Source: Cladochytrium replicatum
Lineage: Eukaryota > Chytridiomycota > Chytridiomycetes > Cladochytriales > Cladochytriaceae
DNA: 40,391 nt
Direction of reading: 5' to 3'
Assembly: GCA_025526935.1 (NCBI GenBank)
Contig: JAHLKD010000161.1
Location: 1-40,391 of the forward strand
Within the stretch, counting starts at the first letter, position 1, and the number at the start of each line of letters is the position of its first letter. A program made the translations under genes and the position numbers. Under the pieces are notes generated by a model. It saw only the letters and a list, made by a program, of their open reading frames with translations, made no database searches and was not told the origin of the DNA. Below are positions 20,293 through 30,629 of this stretch, piece after piece.

Positions 20293-20669
20293 TGGATACC
20301 ATAATCGACTCATTCACTGAATTGATAAGGATGAATCTGCAAGCGATGGGAAGATCAAGTGGGAAGAGTGCTAGGAACCAGGGAGCACCCCATGTTCCTG
20401 AAGATCACCAGTGGAGATGGTGCATTCAGTTCAGCGTTCCCGTCCAACGAAACCGGGAACCGGCATTCTCCGAGCTGAGTGCCGCCGCAGCGACAAAGAA
20501 GTACACGAAAGCAGAAAAAAAAACACCTGAGGGCCTTTATCACGGGGAATTTTTCAGCTGAGAGTAGGCGTTCTGATAAAGCTCATTTAGCCTGATTGGG
20601 AAGGAACGGGGACAAAATTAAGCTTGAAATCTATTTGGTGTTTGTTGGACAGTGATGCTGGTCTGAGTT
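20293..20669. other. spacer, no gene recognised
   Basis: Lies between the orphan exon and the stop codon of PL14 gene 1. Small frames exist on both strands (for example 20292-20561 plus and 20355-20543 minus), but none shows a domain or consistent splice context. Confidence 0.5.
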
Positions 20670-22042
20670 TTACTGGAGGATTTGCATCACAAAGCCTTTG
20701 AAGAACGACTGTTGCGTGGTTGGTGTTCTATAGCTATCGTCGCTTCCACCGAAAAAGGTATCAAAAGTGATCCCAACAAAGCGCACACTTGCAAGGGTCC
20801 TCCACACAACCTTATCGAAATAAATCACAGGTGTTGCAAGTGTTGATGCACTTGTCCCGTTTCCGAAGTAATAAACCTCTAATTTCCCATCATACTCGTA
20901 CGATCCGTTTCGAACTGAATTCAATGTAATGATCTGCCGGATTCTGTTCCATCTTCCAGGCAAAAACGTGAATGAACCTCTCCCAATGGAATTTCCAAAC
21001 TTGGGATTGCAGATCGACATTGGTCGAATGGTACAGATATCTGGTAACTGAGCAGACTGGTTCAAGTAGATGTACAGTTCGCCCATTCCCTGTTTTCGAA
21101 ACTTTGTGCGGTTTCGTAAGAAAACTAAATGCGGCTTAAGACAAGGAGCTTACCATATAGCGGGTCGAGAAACAGTCTCCAGCCTTATCCCCACCACTAC
21201 AGCTCATTCTGCCACCTTCGAGGAACTGTTAGCCACTCCACAAACATCTTATCGCCCAACTCACCATAAAGCCCTGGAAGTTTCCCACCTTTGACGAAAT
21301 TGAAATCTGGGCTTGGCATCCATTGATACTCCAATAGTACTTTTGTTGCTCGACTTAAGTCGATTGGGTTCGAGTAAAACTAGAATGAACACAGTATTGG
21401 TGTTAACAGTTTATTGATATCTCGAGATATTCTTACCCCCGTACCACCAAGAATCGATCCTTGAGGATTTCTGCTTCCGGCTGGATACCTGAAACAAATA
21501 TCATTAAATGTATGATGTTCTATTCCAAACGGATGGTAACATACACCACTTCCAATACCGTCTCGTCGGATCCGGCCGGGTCAGGCACAAACGCCCTATT
21601 CGCAAGACCATACGCATCCATCGCAATTGAGAAAGGAATGAGCCCGCGGCTGAAGTCAGGAGCAGCCCACATTCTTTGCAACCCCGTCCCAGTGGCTGTT
21701 CCGTTTATTTCCGCTAAGCAAGTCTGGGACATGTTGTACGAGGATCCACATATTTCCGACTCGCAATCATCATTTGTTATACATCGAGAGCCATTGGAGC
21801 ATCGTGTCCAACAGTTTGCGCCGCACTTTGTTGCTTATCAACAGTAAGAATAGGCTGGTTTGAAGTAAGTATCAACGTACTGGGATCACAGAGCGTCAGA
21901 AGTGAGAGCGATTCCTGTGCGAACGTTGTGCTATGTAATGCGATTGCTGCAGTGCACTCCAATGGTTAGCTTTGGACGGGCTCGTAGCATAGTGGTCACC
22001 TGCTAGTAAAAAGCCTGAAAGCAATACTGTATGGCACTGCAT
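20670..22042 (-). CDS. secreted polysaccharide lyase family 14 protein, gene 1, 7 exons
   Basis: Exons on the minus strand: 22042-22000, 21946-21881, 21833-21545, 21488-21437, 21379-21265, 21215-21154, 21101-20670; 1059 nt, 352 aa. Exons 1-2 encode a signal peptide (MQCHTVLLSGFLLA, then IALHSTTFAQ). A Cys-rich module follows (CGANCW, CSNGSRC, DDCESEIC), then the PL14 domain from about residue 85 to the end. PL14 hallmarks are YPAGSRNPQG, GGTGFYSNP, FVKGGKLPGLYGG, CFSTRYMFR and GELYIYL. Lys183, Ser205, Arg207, Tyr219 and Tyr221 have the same spacing as the catalytic residues I recall for the Chlorella-virus PL14 alginate/glucuronan lyase (K197, S219, R221, Y233, Y235). The expected reaction is beta-elimination of uronate polymers outside the cell; the substrate (alginate or glucuronan) is inferred. 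Tandem with gene 2, same strand. Confidence 0.9.
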
Positions 22043-22398
22043 TATTGATGATAGAGCACCCACTTTGTTGGTTACCACTTACCGTCTTCAGTGAGCTTGT
22101 GTGGAACCCGCTTTTGTTATGGAACATTGTTGCCTAATAATTTTCCAAGCTCGGTAAAACCTCACCTGCTGTGATTAGCTGTGTTACTGGATGATATTGT
22201 TATCTAAAGCACCATGTGCGTGCCAAAAATAAGTCGTACAATACTGAAATCGAAAACACAACTCACAACTGTCCATTCATTCAGAAAACTGCTCACATTC
22301 GCAAAGAAACTTGTTATATCTTTCATGCTACCGGCTCAAGTGACAGAAAGAATAGGCACATTAAAACTAATGAAGAGGAACGTGGTCGAGGGCTCTGT
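22043..22398. other. spacer between PL14 genes, no further gene
   Basis: Contains the promoter region of PL14 gene 1 and the 3' UTR of gene 2. Overlapping short plus-strand frames at 22214-22407 have no domain and no paralogous support. Confidence 0.6.
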
Positions 22399-23883
22399 TT
22401 AGGCTAGCACTGTCAGCTGGAATCCCTTGAAATACGATTTCTGGGTCGTCGGTGTAATGTATGTGTCGCTACTACCGCCAAAAAAAGTCTCGAAATCGAT
22501 GCCAACGAATCCGACGTCTGGGAGCGTGCGCCAAACAACCTGATCGAAATAGATCACGGGCGCGTTGTAATTTCCTCCAAAGTACACTGCGATCTTTCCA
22601 TCCTTGTTGTATTGCGAGCCCGAAAAAGTGTTGAGTGTGATGACTTGTCGGAGGGAGTTCCATTGCCCTGTTTGAAAGACAAATGCGCCGCGGCCGAGGG
22701 AGTCGCCGTAGTTGGGATTGCACACGGTCTTGGGTGGAACGTTGCAGTAACCTGGAGCTTGGAGTTTTTGGTTGACGTAGAGATACGCTTCACCAAGACC
22801 TTCTTGTCGGAACTTTTGAAAAAAGATTGGATGAACTTTTGTAAGGAAGTTAAGATCCAAAGATTACCATGTATCGAGTTGAGAAGCAATCGACTGCTTT
22901 ATCACCGCCACTGCAGCTCTTCCTACCACCTTTTTGAAACCAAGGGTATTGAGTACTTTTCTTAAGGACAAATGGAAGAGGACGCATTTACCAAACAAGC
23001 CTGGCAGCTTCCCACCCATTACAAAATTGAAATTGGCTTCCGGCATCCATTGGTAGTCCAGTTGGACTTGTGTGTTGCTTTGGATATATCGATCGGAACC
23101 GCATAGAACTGAATAGATAGAAAGGTTAACATTCGAATTCCAAAGCGCAATAAGCTTAAGAAACTGTACCCCGGTGCCTCCAACAATAGGTCCTTTTGGA
23201 TTCCTGCTCCCCTGTGGATATCTACAGATCAATCACTGCGTTACCATTGCGAGCTATTAATTTGTAAATGGCTTCCTACGTGACTTGAAGCACCATTGCC
23301 CCTGAGCCAGCTGGATCCTGTACAAAAGCTCGATTCCCTTGGCCGTACGTGTCTGCTACTACGTTGAATGTGGACAGTGCAGAGGAGAAATCTAACGACG
23401 ACCAGCTATTTCCTGAGCTCGCTGCACCGTTGTTGCCGTTGTTGTTTCCAGAGTTTGCGGGGCTGTTAGCGGGAGGGGTGCCTCCCTGGTCGCAGTATTT
23501 GAACCCCGTTCCCGGATCAATGCACGTGCTCGACGAGCAGTCGCCGTCGGAGGTGCATGGGTAGCCGTAAGGACAAGGGTACCAACAGCTCGATCCGCAT
23601 CCGATTCCTTTATCAAGGGAAGGATACAAAGTGAAGATGATGCGAACGGGTTAAGCGCGAGCATATGAGGGGAGTGCGTAATTAGGGACTCACGGAAATC
23701 ACAAATCTGGGCGTAGACTTGCGGTGTTGGTAGTGTAACGATCACTTTGAGACATCGAAACAAACGTTAGTTTAGGCCATCAGATGCGCTATTGGTGAGA
23801 CTTCACACCCCCATTGCACAACACAAAGTACCTGTGATCCAAAGGAAGATCGTGGACAAACGGACTTCTCGTTGCGTGATCAT
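22399..23883 (-). CDS. secreted polysaccharide lyase family 14 protein, gene 2
   Basis: Exons on the minus strand: 23883-23832, 23744-23694, 23607-23280, 23221-23170, [61 nt], 23108-22992, 22929-22868, 22812-22399. Exons 1-2 give a signal peptide (MITQREVRLSTIFLWITVIV...VYA). A Cys-rich module (CGSSCWYPC, CTSDGDCSSSTC), a Gly/Asn/Ser linker and the PL14 domain (YPQGSRNPKG, GGKLPGLFGG, CFSTRYMFR, GEAYLYV) follow. The Lys/Ser/Arg/Tyr/Tyr spacing is the same as in gene 1. Oddity: exon 5 is 117 nt, against 115 nt in gene 1, through an extra CA near 23070. Splicing at the conserved sites would shift the frame. Keeping the 61-nt intron (23169-23109) restores it and gives 378 aa with no stop. The gene is either a pseudogene, mis-sequenced, or has turned this intron into coding sequence. 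Confidence 0.83.
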
Positions 23884-24198
23884 ATCTGAGTCGATGTATA
23901 GCTTTATCGAAAGGAAGGCCGTAAGGAACTTGTTTTCGTAGATACACTGATGCCAACATCGTTGGCCTATGAATAATGTTTGCTTTTGTGTCTCTTTTTT
24001 AGAATGCATTGTTATTTGAGTACCCTTGATCGAGATAGGCGCATGATTGCTTCAATGATTGACTGAGCTTGTTTGTACATTTGACCAGTCACCACATAAT
24101 GAAGTTAATGAAGAAGTACTCGAATCTATTCAATGGCATTGTTATTTTAATATAGTGACAGGGAAGGTATGTTCTAAATTGCTTTAAGCAATCAAAAG
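23884..24198. other. spacer, no gene recognised
   Basis: Contains the upstream region of PL14 gene 2 and the 3' region of the methyltransferase gene. AT-rich, with no coding pattern apart from a frame that continues out of exon 1 of PL14 gene 2. Confidence 0.6.
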
Positions 24199-25311
24199 TC
24201 AGTGCGCTAGCTCAAGACTCTTGCAGACCTTCTGAGCAAGAAATGCGTTCATGGGTCTGCCATCCCCAAGCATCCAGGTCGAATCGTGAATGATTCGATA
24301 GGAGTAGTCGGAACCCTCTTCAAGCTGTTTCAGCTTTTGCTTCAGCTCGCCAATATCAATGATGTGTTCCCTATCCGAGGGTCTTCCGATTGCCGAGTTT
24401 TGCACGCCGTCCTCAAAGGTAAAGGACAAGAAGAAGCCACCTGGTCGAACCAGCTCCATCAAAGACTCCCAGCTTCCACGTAAGAGAATCCGAACGTTCA
24501 GTATGAGATCGCATTGTGGAAGGACATCCCGAACGGGTCGAAATAGACGTGGCTTTCTGTGACTACCTGCTTCTGGATCGACATTCAGATTACGAGGATC
24601 ATGCATGAGCCCTATTCGATCTGGTGGATCGATGTGACCTTGAATCCATGACATTCGGGACGATATCCCATAGCGATCCGCCAGCATCTTTCCGCGCTTA
24701 AGGGAAGCTGGCATGTTGTCGATTCCGATGCAGTTCCATAGCTCAGAGAGACCCGAACCTCTTGCGCACATCCATGAAATATCCCTCCCACTTCCACAGC
24801 CAAAGTCTATGCATGTGAGTTCTTTGCCTATTCTGGATACATGAAGTGCACTCTCGATTTCGTCCATATACTGCTCCAACAGGTTGCACGGTCTGAATAT
24901 TGGAGTAAGCTTCGGAGCTTCTTGTAGTCTGGATAATCCACATTTCTCAATAGCCATCCAAAAGTCAGGGCTGTCGTAGAACACAGTAACGTTCCAACCA
25001 CGAGCTTGCAAGCCAGTAATCGTATCCTCATGCATTGGCGGCAAGCTTTTGAGATCCATAATTCGTGCGGCCTTTGTTGGCGAAGATATTGCAGGTGCAA
25101 CGTCGACTGGCTGATTGCCATTCAAGGGTTGGTTGTCCAACAGAGCGTGCAATTCCGTATCTCTGTCCGGCAGCTCGTACAAGCGATCCTGCAGCTGTGA
25201 AACAGGGATCCAGTAGTTGTGAGCCAGCCACTGAGTCGGACACTCTCTCAGATCCAGCATGGGTCGTTTCGATGCTTCCCATGTCGCAATCGACTTTGTG
25301 AGATTCTCCAT
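24199..25311 (-). CDS. rhodanese-like / SAM-dependent methyltransferase fusion protein
   Basis: Single exon, 370 aa, starting at ATG 25311. Residues about 15-60 look like the N-terminal half of a rhodanese domain (MLDLRECPTQWLAHNYWIPV, then QLQDRLYELP). The next part, KAARIMDLKSLPP...ARGWNVTVFYDS, fits the remainder of the rhodanese fold or a linker, but no catalytic Cys loop is seen. From about 165 a class I methyltransferase follows: motif I CIDFGCGSGRDISWM, then NCIGIDNMPASLKRGKMLAD (acidic residue after strand 2), QCDLILNVRILL, and MELVRPGGFFLSFTFEDG. Methyl transfer from SAM is therefore likely; the acceptor is unknown. The catalytically dead rhodanese part may bind a partner or substrate. 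It shares a 400-bp divergent upstream region with the next gene. Confidence 0.88.
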   Translation of the reverse strand: MENLTKSIATWEASKRPMLDLRECPTQWLAHNYWIPVSQLQDRLYELPDRDTELHALLDNQPLNGNQPVDVAPAISSPTKAARIMDLKSLPPMHEDTITGLQARGWNVTVFYDSPDFWMAIEKCGLSRLQEAPKLTPIFRPCNLLEQYMDEIESALHVSRIGKELTCIDFGCGSGRDISWMCARGSGLSELWNCIGIDNMPASLKRGKMLADRYGISSRMSWIQGHIDPPDRIGLMHDPRNLNVDPEAGSHRKPRLFRPVRDVLPQCDLILNVRILLRGSWESLMELVRPGGFFLSFTFEDGVQNSAIGRPSDREHIIDIGELKQKLKQLEEGSDYSYRIIHDSTWMLGDGRPMNAFLAQKVCKSLELAH

Positions 25312-25712
25312 TGGAAAAAACTTTGAGGCGTGATGGGAACATCACCAAAAAAAAGGAACTTCTTTATTTTAAGTGGTATAGGGAAGAGTGGGCAGTTTCA
25401 ATCTGTCGGAGCCAGCGATGGTAATGGAATCATGCGGTCGTGGTCCGGGAGGGAAGAAGTTTTTTATTAGAAGCTCTAATAGCATTAGCAAATCACAGAA
25501 ACAGTTCTTGCCTTTTTGCTGCTGATGCTGGCTCACGAGGAATGATTTCGAACATCACCATAAAAACCAATCCTACTTATTAGCTTAACTTCACATTGAT
25601 CATTGTACGTCTTCTCGTCTCTTATTTTTGGTTTCGCCAAGCCCACCGACTGCACACGGCCAACCCGAACGGCACAAGTAAAACAGCCCTGAGCACAGCC
25701 TATTCTAAGGAG
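25312..25712. promoter_or_regulatory. divergent intergenic region, presumed promoters
   Basis: Lies between the start codons of the minus-strand methyltransferase and the plus-strand CxxC protein. An in-frame stop-free extension runs upstream of 25713 to about 25596 but contains no ATG, so it is treated as 5' UTR or an unrecognised 5' exon end. Confidence 0.5.
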
Positions 25713-26642
25713 ATGTTTGCAGCACCAGGCGTGATCTACTCGACCTTCAGCGCAAACTTCAGGAACTCGTACCAACCCTCGCCAGAACCCTCCGACTCCT
25801 CGACCTCGTCGTCCTCAAACCCAAACAATGTGATCTTTCACAACCATATGCTCTGCGAAGCTTGCCACATTGAGCGCAGGAAATTAGACTCGCTCGACGA
25901 TGCGTACCATATGCACTGTCGGGCGTCGATGATCTTGGAGAATGAGATTCACGGGCTGAGGACTCAGTTGGAGGGACGGCAAGGTGAGCTTGAGAAATCG
26001 GTCGAGAAAGACGAAAAACCGAAAGGTTTGGAATCGCGGAGTGTCGGTAGGCGCAGCCTGGACGGACTGTTAGAGCGGTACACGTTTGTCAGCAAGGATG
26101 CTCTCGCGAGCTGCACTTCTGACGAGTCTTCGGCGACAAACTTGTATACAACAATCATGGAGAGCATGCGAGTCGGAAGAGATCTGATGGAAGAGCGGAT
26201 TCGCTGGGGTGTGCGGACACTCAGTGTGGTGACTGGTCAGCTCGGCAGTGCGAATGAGAGTGTCAACGCCGAATTTAGGGCTATTCTAGTTAACCAGATG
26301 CAGAAGAACATTCACGCTATAGTTGCGGACACCATGCGATCGTTTTTCAGCGAACATAAGCCGAAATGGGTCCGACCGGATCGATGGAGTCAGCTAAAAA
26401 GCCGCTTGCAAACGATCGAAATGAACTCGGACGTAGAACGATTTACGCCCATTTTCTTTGATCTGGGGCTCTGGAGCTGCCTCGCTGATGAGAGAATCGA
26501 GATCGGATCGTTCGATGACGATCAAAACAACTCCACTAGAAAGTTTCTCATTCCGGGGTTGTACAAAATCCACGCGGCCGATGGAACGGTCGAGACAGTG
26601 GTCAATTGTATTGCCCTTGAACATCGCATTCCTATTGCTTGA
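25713..26642 (+). CDS. uncharacterised CxxC, coiled-coil protein
   Basis: Single exon, 309 aa from the first ATG (25713) to TGA 26642. The N-terminus is Ser/Pro-rich (PSPEPSDSSTSSSS). Then CEACHIERRKLDSLDDAY carries a CxxC pair followed by a charged helix with coiled-coil character (MILENEIHGLRTQLEGRQGELEKS). The C-terminal half (about 125-309) is mixed, with TTIMESMRVGRDLMEERI, PKWVRPDRWSQLKSRLQ and FFDLGLWSCLADERIEIG. It reads as a globular domain I do not recognise. There is no signal peptide or membrane helix. Divergent from the methyltransferase gene. An unseen 5' exon cannot be excluded, because the frame stays open upstream of the ATG. Confidence 0.75.
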   Translation: MFAAPGVIYSTFSANFRNSYQPSPEPSDSSTSSSSNPNNVIFHNHMLCEACHIERRKLDSLDDAYHMHCRASMILENEIHGLRTQLEGRQGELEKSVEKDEKPKGLESRSVGRRSLDGLLERYTFVSKDALASCTSDESSATNLYTTIMESMRVGRDLMEERIRWGVRTLSVVTGQLGSANESVNAEFRAILVNQMQKNIHAIVADTMRSFFSEHKPKWVRPDRWSQLKSRLQTIEMNSDVERFTPIFFDLGLWSCLADERIEIGSFDDDQNNSTRKFLIPGLYKIHAADGTVETVVNCIALEHRIPIA

Positions 26643-27641
26643 ATTTGTCTTGCCAGCACTTAGATTTCACAGACTATTTGATCAAGAGTTGTATTTATTT
26701 TATCGTTTTCTTTCTTAGGTATAATGTGGTGGGCATAACTAATCTATTCATTCAAATAGCTTCATAGCAACTGGGCTTTATTGGTTTATTTACTTAGAGA
26801 CAATTAGGATATTGTATTCAAACTAATAAACAATTCATATTTAGGAAAGCATTAGTAGGGGATGCAATCGGAGTCATGATCCCTCTCTCTCTCGCTTCCT
26901 TGTGCTACTGCGGGAGCCGCCTGGTGCAATTTTTGGAAGAAACATTAACAGAAAGCTACCCCTAATGTATTTTGCAACGTTATGGTGGAATACAGGTTTT
27001 GAAACTTCGTCTTAGTACACATCCATCATCTTTATTTACTTCCTCGCAAGGAAGTCTGTGACAGAAACAAAGAATCATTCTAGCCCCTGGATACTCCCCC
27101 CTCTCCTTACCGTTTGCCGAAAGGCGGCTCGCTTTCGGATCCACATGCACACAATACCTTGAAAAAATAGACAAAATTCTAAAAAGAATAGACATTGAAA
27201 TACAAAAAGCGTTCAGAACTCAAGAAGAACAAAACTAAAGGGAAAAACGAAATGACCGAACAAATTGAAATGACCCTTCTGGCATCCCTGTCAATCGAAT
27301 TCTGGGTCAAGGTGAGGTGTTGGTTGGAGCCAATATTTAGCATAAAGGGAATAGAGTCTTGTAACCATTGAAGAACGAAGAAAATGCGATCGTCTTTCAA
27401 GCATGTGATCCTGCATAGAGGCAATGAAAACATGAGTCCCTAGTCTCGAGAGATATAAAGAAAAGAACATACCAATGCAACTACATGTCGTGAACAGATA
27501 TTTTGATTAGATTGTTACCAAGAGTGATGAGCTTCAAGTGTGTGGAGATGTTTTTTGAGTGTGTGGTGTTGTTGTTTTTTTTGGTGTTTGTGAAGGGAGA
27601 ATAATCGAAGCACTTCTCTGAGTCAAACTAATACTTCAGAT
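26643..27641. other. about 1 kb with no recognised gene
   Basis: AT-rich; follows the stop of the CxxC protein and runs to the left terminus of the hAT element. Small minus-strand frames (26980-27195, 27179-27433) have low-complexity hydrophobic or Phe-rich translations without domains. A CT-rich stretch lies at 26880-26900. Confidence 0.55.
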
Positions 27642-27790
27642 TAAGGATAGGCGGGTTTTTGGTCATTTGGGTCACGTCCAGGCCCCTTGACCAAATGTAC
27701 CCAATCCGATAGCCAGGTTTTCAGGAAAATTTTTTGGGTCGGATTCGGGTGGTATCGGGTCCAGTAGCAAAACCCTTATCAGGTCAAGAT
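27642..27790 (+). repeat. left terminal and subterminal region of hAT element
   Basis: Starts with the terminal motif at 27642-27655 and continues with clustered GGGTC, GGGT and GACCC motifs. The same segment appears inverted at 1205-1377 and a comparable GACCC-rich segment stands at 33655-33825. Such subterminal clusters are known transposase-binding zones in hAT elements; that role here is inferred. Confidence 0.7.
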
Positions 27791-27847
27791 TCAGACCCGG
27801 GTAAAACCTGATGTGAAAAGGAAGCTAAAACGAAGCTATTGTTCTTT

Positions 27848-28128
27848 CTGTCCACGCTGACACTTTCCAAGAAGACGCAATATACGTTTTGTATCAAACA
27901 ATTTGTATCACATCTGACATTGAGGCATGTACTTTCTGTCCACCCGGACACTTTCCAACAAGACACAATATAAGATTTGTAATGAAAAAATTTCTATCAC
28001 AACAAACTTAGAGAGCTGTACTTTCTGTCCACCAGGACACTTTCCAAGAAGTCACAACATAAGTTCTGTAACAAAAAATTTCTACCACAACAGACCTCGA
28101 GAGCTGTGCTTTCTGTCCACCTGGACAC
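27848..28128 (-). repeat. four 88-bp-spaced palindromic motifs
   Basis: CTGTCCACCCGGACAC-type cores start at 27848 (weaker, CGCTGAC), 27936, 28025 and 28113, spaced 88, 89 and 88 bp. They share the core of the 97-bp arrays but have different spacer sequence (AAGA..CACAATATAAG...TTTCTATCACAAC). They stand just upstream of the transposase start. Confidence 0.9.
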
Positions 28129-28164
28129 TTCAAGTCTGTAATGTTCCAGCCACACCACAACAAA

Positions 28165-30605
28165 ATGGACGCTGCGTTTGTTAAACCAAAGCGTAAGCCA
28201 GCGTTCAATGCAAGCCAAAGACTGGTGGACAGTCATCAGCTTGACACATGGAAGCCAAGTCTGCCCAGCCCCCTGAATTTCAGAGGCGTCCAATGAGGGA
28301 AACTGCATGCAGGACAAACGCAGACGTATATCAGAACACAATGGCAACAACAGCGCTCGCGAGCCCAGCTCCACATCTTCTATCAATGACTCCAGCGATT
28401 TGGGCCTGGCTTCTCAGGGTGCACCAGAGCTTCGTGCCGACGTTAGTTTTGCTGACTATTCAGTGCGACAGGAGCCAGCAGCTGGATCAGTTCAACCATC
28501 AATGCTTTCATCAGACTCAGATGTTGATAGCATGTCGGACTGTAGAGGTGGTCGAGGCGGCATAGCGAAGGATTACTATAAGGTTGATAATGGAGTGAGA
28601 ATGTGTTTGGCTGCAAAATGCAAGTGGAGCCAGAGGATCGACAAGACGGGATCATCAAAAAACTTTCTCCAGCATCTGAAAAACCACCATGGAAGTATTG
28701 CCAGGTCGCTTGGACTATTGGACACTGTCCCTAAGGGACAACAGACATTGAATTTCGGCTCGCAGGAGAAGGAGCAAAACTTTGTGTTCAATCCAGACGT
28801 AGCGTGGCGGTCGATTTTGGACTGGATTGCTGCAGACAATCAGGCTTTTACTGTTGTGGAGAACGAGTTCTTTGTCAGCATGCTGAAGACTTTTCAGCCA
28901 AACTATACACCAAAGACGGCAAAAGCAGTGAAGCAAAAGGAGATGGATCTTTACGATAGGCAGGAGCTCATTAAAGGTCTGATTGTTGGTTCGCCTTCAA
29001 AAGTATCAATAACAGCTGACTGTTGGACATCGAAGAACCAGATTTCTTTTCTTGGAATTACTGCCCAGGACTTGCTGCTGCAGATGATTCCGATGGTTGG
29101 AAAGCATGAAGGCGTCGCCATGGCTAGTCAGCTTGTCAAGTGTCTGGATGAATTTGGCATGCTATCGGGTGAACGCTTATTGTGCATTACAACCGACAAC
29201 GGTTCAAACAACTTTACCATGAGTGCTAAGCTGGAGACGCTCTTGGAAGATAGGGATATTGCGTGGTCTGCAGAAACTCAACACATGCGGTGTATGGCAC
29301 ACATTATCAATCTTGCAGCAAAGGATTTTATCGATACATTCGCGCCTGCAGGGGACACAGTCGCAAATGACGATAACTCCGGCGTTAATGTCATAAACCT
29401 TCTTCGACGGCTAGTCAGAGGAATCCGGTCTTCCCCAAAACGACGAAGCTCATTTATTGATTCGTGCCGATTTGTGAAACTGGTTCCTCTATTACCAATT
29501 ATCGATGTGACAACTCGCTGGAATAGCACGTTCTATATGGTCAAATGAGCCTTACAGCTACGAGAGGCAATGGACAAAATATGCTGGATTGAAGATTCTT
29601 TGAAAGATTGGTCAATAAATCCAAAGCAATGGGAGGTCCTACAGAAGATCCGGGATGGTTTGAGTGTTTTCGAGGTTATATCAAAGGCAATCGAGGGGTC
29701 TAGATATCCAACACTTCCGCTTGTTATTCCATTTTACAACGATCTTATCGATCAACTGGAGGACCTAGAGGATGCAGAATTAGATGAAACTTTCACCAAA
29801 GCATTTCGAAATGCACTAGATAAGCTGAGAATATATTACTCAATCGCTAAGAGCCCGTGTTTAGCAGTTGCTACAGTACTCGATCCTCGTTTTAAGGATC
29901 AATATTATCAATTTTCAAAGGCTTGGGAGAAAGATGTAGGAAGGGATCAGGTCAACTTAGTGCGGAAAGTCTGGGAGGAATCGTATAAGTCACGGAAAAT
30001 CAAGAACAGTAGTGCCGATGTTTTTGGAAACACGCCAGAACGTCGACACAATTCGAGCGGAGCTTCCGGTGATAGACAGAAAAGAACGGACGCTGAACGC
30101 TTGAGAGCCATTAGATCCGTTTTTCATCTGGCAAGAAGAGATTCCTGAGGAAAAAGATGAGCTGGATCGCTATCTTGGCGATCAGGTACTCCGCGGTATT
30201 GATTCTGATGGGAAGCCAATCAATATTATGGACTGGTGGAAGACCGTTGGAAGTGTGAACTTTCCAGCCCCAAGCCAGATGGCAATGGACTATTTAGGAA
30301 TACCAGCAACAAGCGCTCCAGTCGAACGAAAGTTTTCAGCCGGGGTTGATTTGGTACCTGCAACTCGCAACCGCCTTGCTCCAAGTACAATAAATGCGTT
30401 GATGTGCCGTCATGACTGGTTGCATCAATTGAGTGCTGAAGAACCGTTCAAAAATGATTCCCTAGATTCAAAAAGTGACGTTAGTGAGGATTTTGTAAAG
30501 GTGCATAATTTTGGCGAGGATTTTGATGTGGTATTAGAGTTGGAAGCAATTGATGATAACCCACTCTTTAAATATAAATTGTTGTTTAGACTGTTCATCT
30601 GTTGA
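28165..30605 (+). pseudogene. hAT transposase with BED-type zinc finger (interrupted)
   Basis: A basic N-terminus opens at ATG 28165 (43 codons) and, after a frame change near 28290, continues in the main frame (28307-29548). A BED-like finger spans about 28608-28688 (CLAAKCKW, then NFLQHLKNHH). RNase-H-like catalytic signs are SITADCWTSKNQISF (first Asp), LLCITTDNGSNN (second Asp) and MRCMAHIINLAAKD. The C-terminal dimerisation part at 30228-30450 contains ATSAPVERKFSAG with the Glu and ATRNRLAPSTINALM. Disruptions: a TGA at 29546 where the second copy has CGA, and a frame change between about 30090 and 30150, where the other copy is also broken. The segment FLGITAQDLLLQMIP seems to lack about ten residues that usually sit between these motifs. 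The protein would cut and rejoin element ends; this copy cannot make a full-length product. Confidence 0.88.
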
Positions 30606-30629
30606 AGTACCGTCCAGGAGTTGAGAAAG

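Noticed and set aside
19715-20320. Plus-strand open frame of 201 codons
   Set aside because: The minus strand gives a more protein-like translation over the same bases. This frame shows no domain and no splice or paralog support.
21980-22060. CTCGTAGCATAGTGGTCA, resembling a tRNA 5' half with an A box
   Set aside because: No matching B box or acceptor stem follows; the segment is explained by exon 1 and intron 1 of PL14 gene 1.
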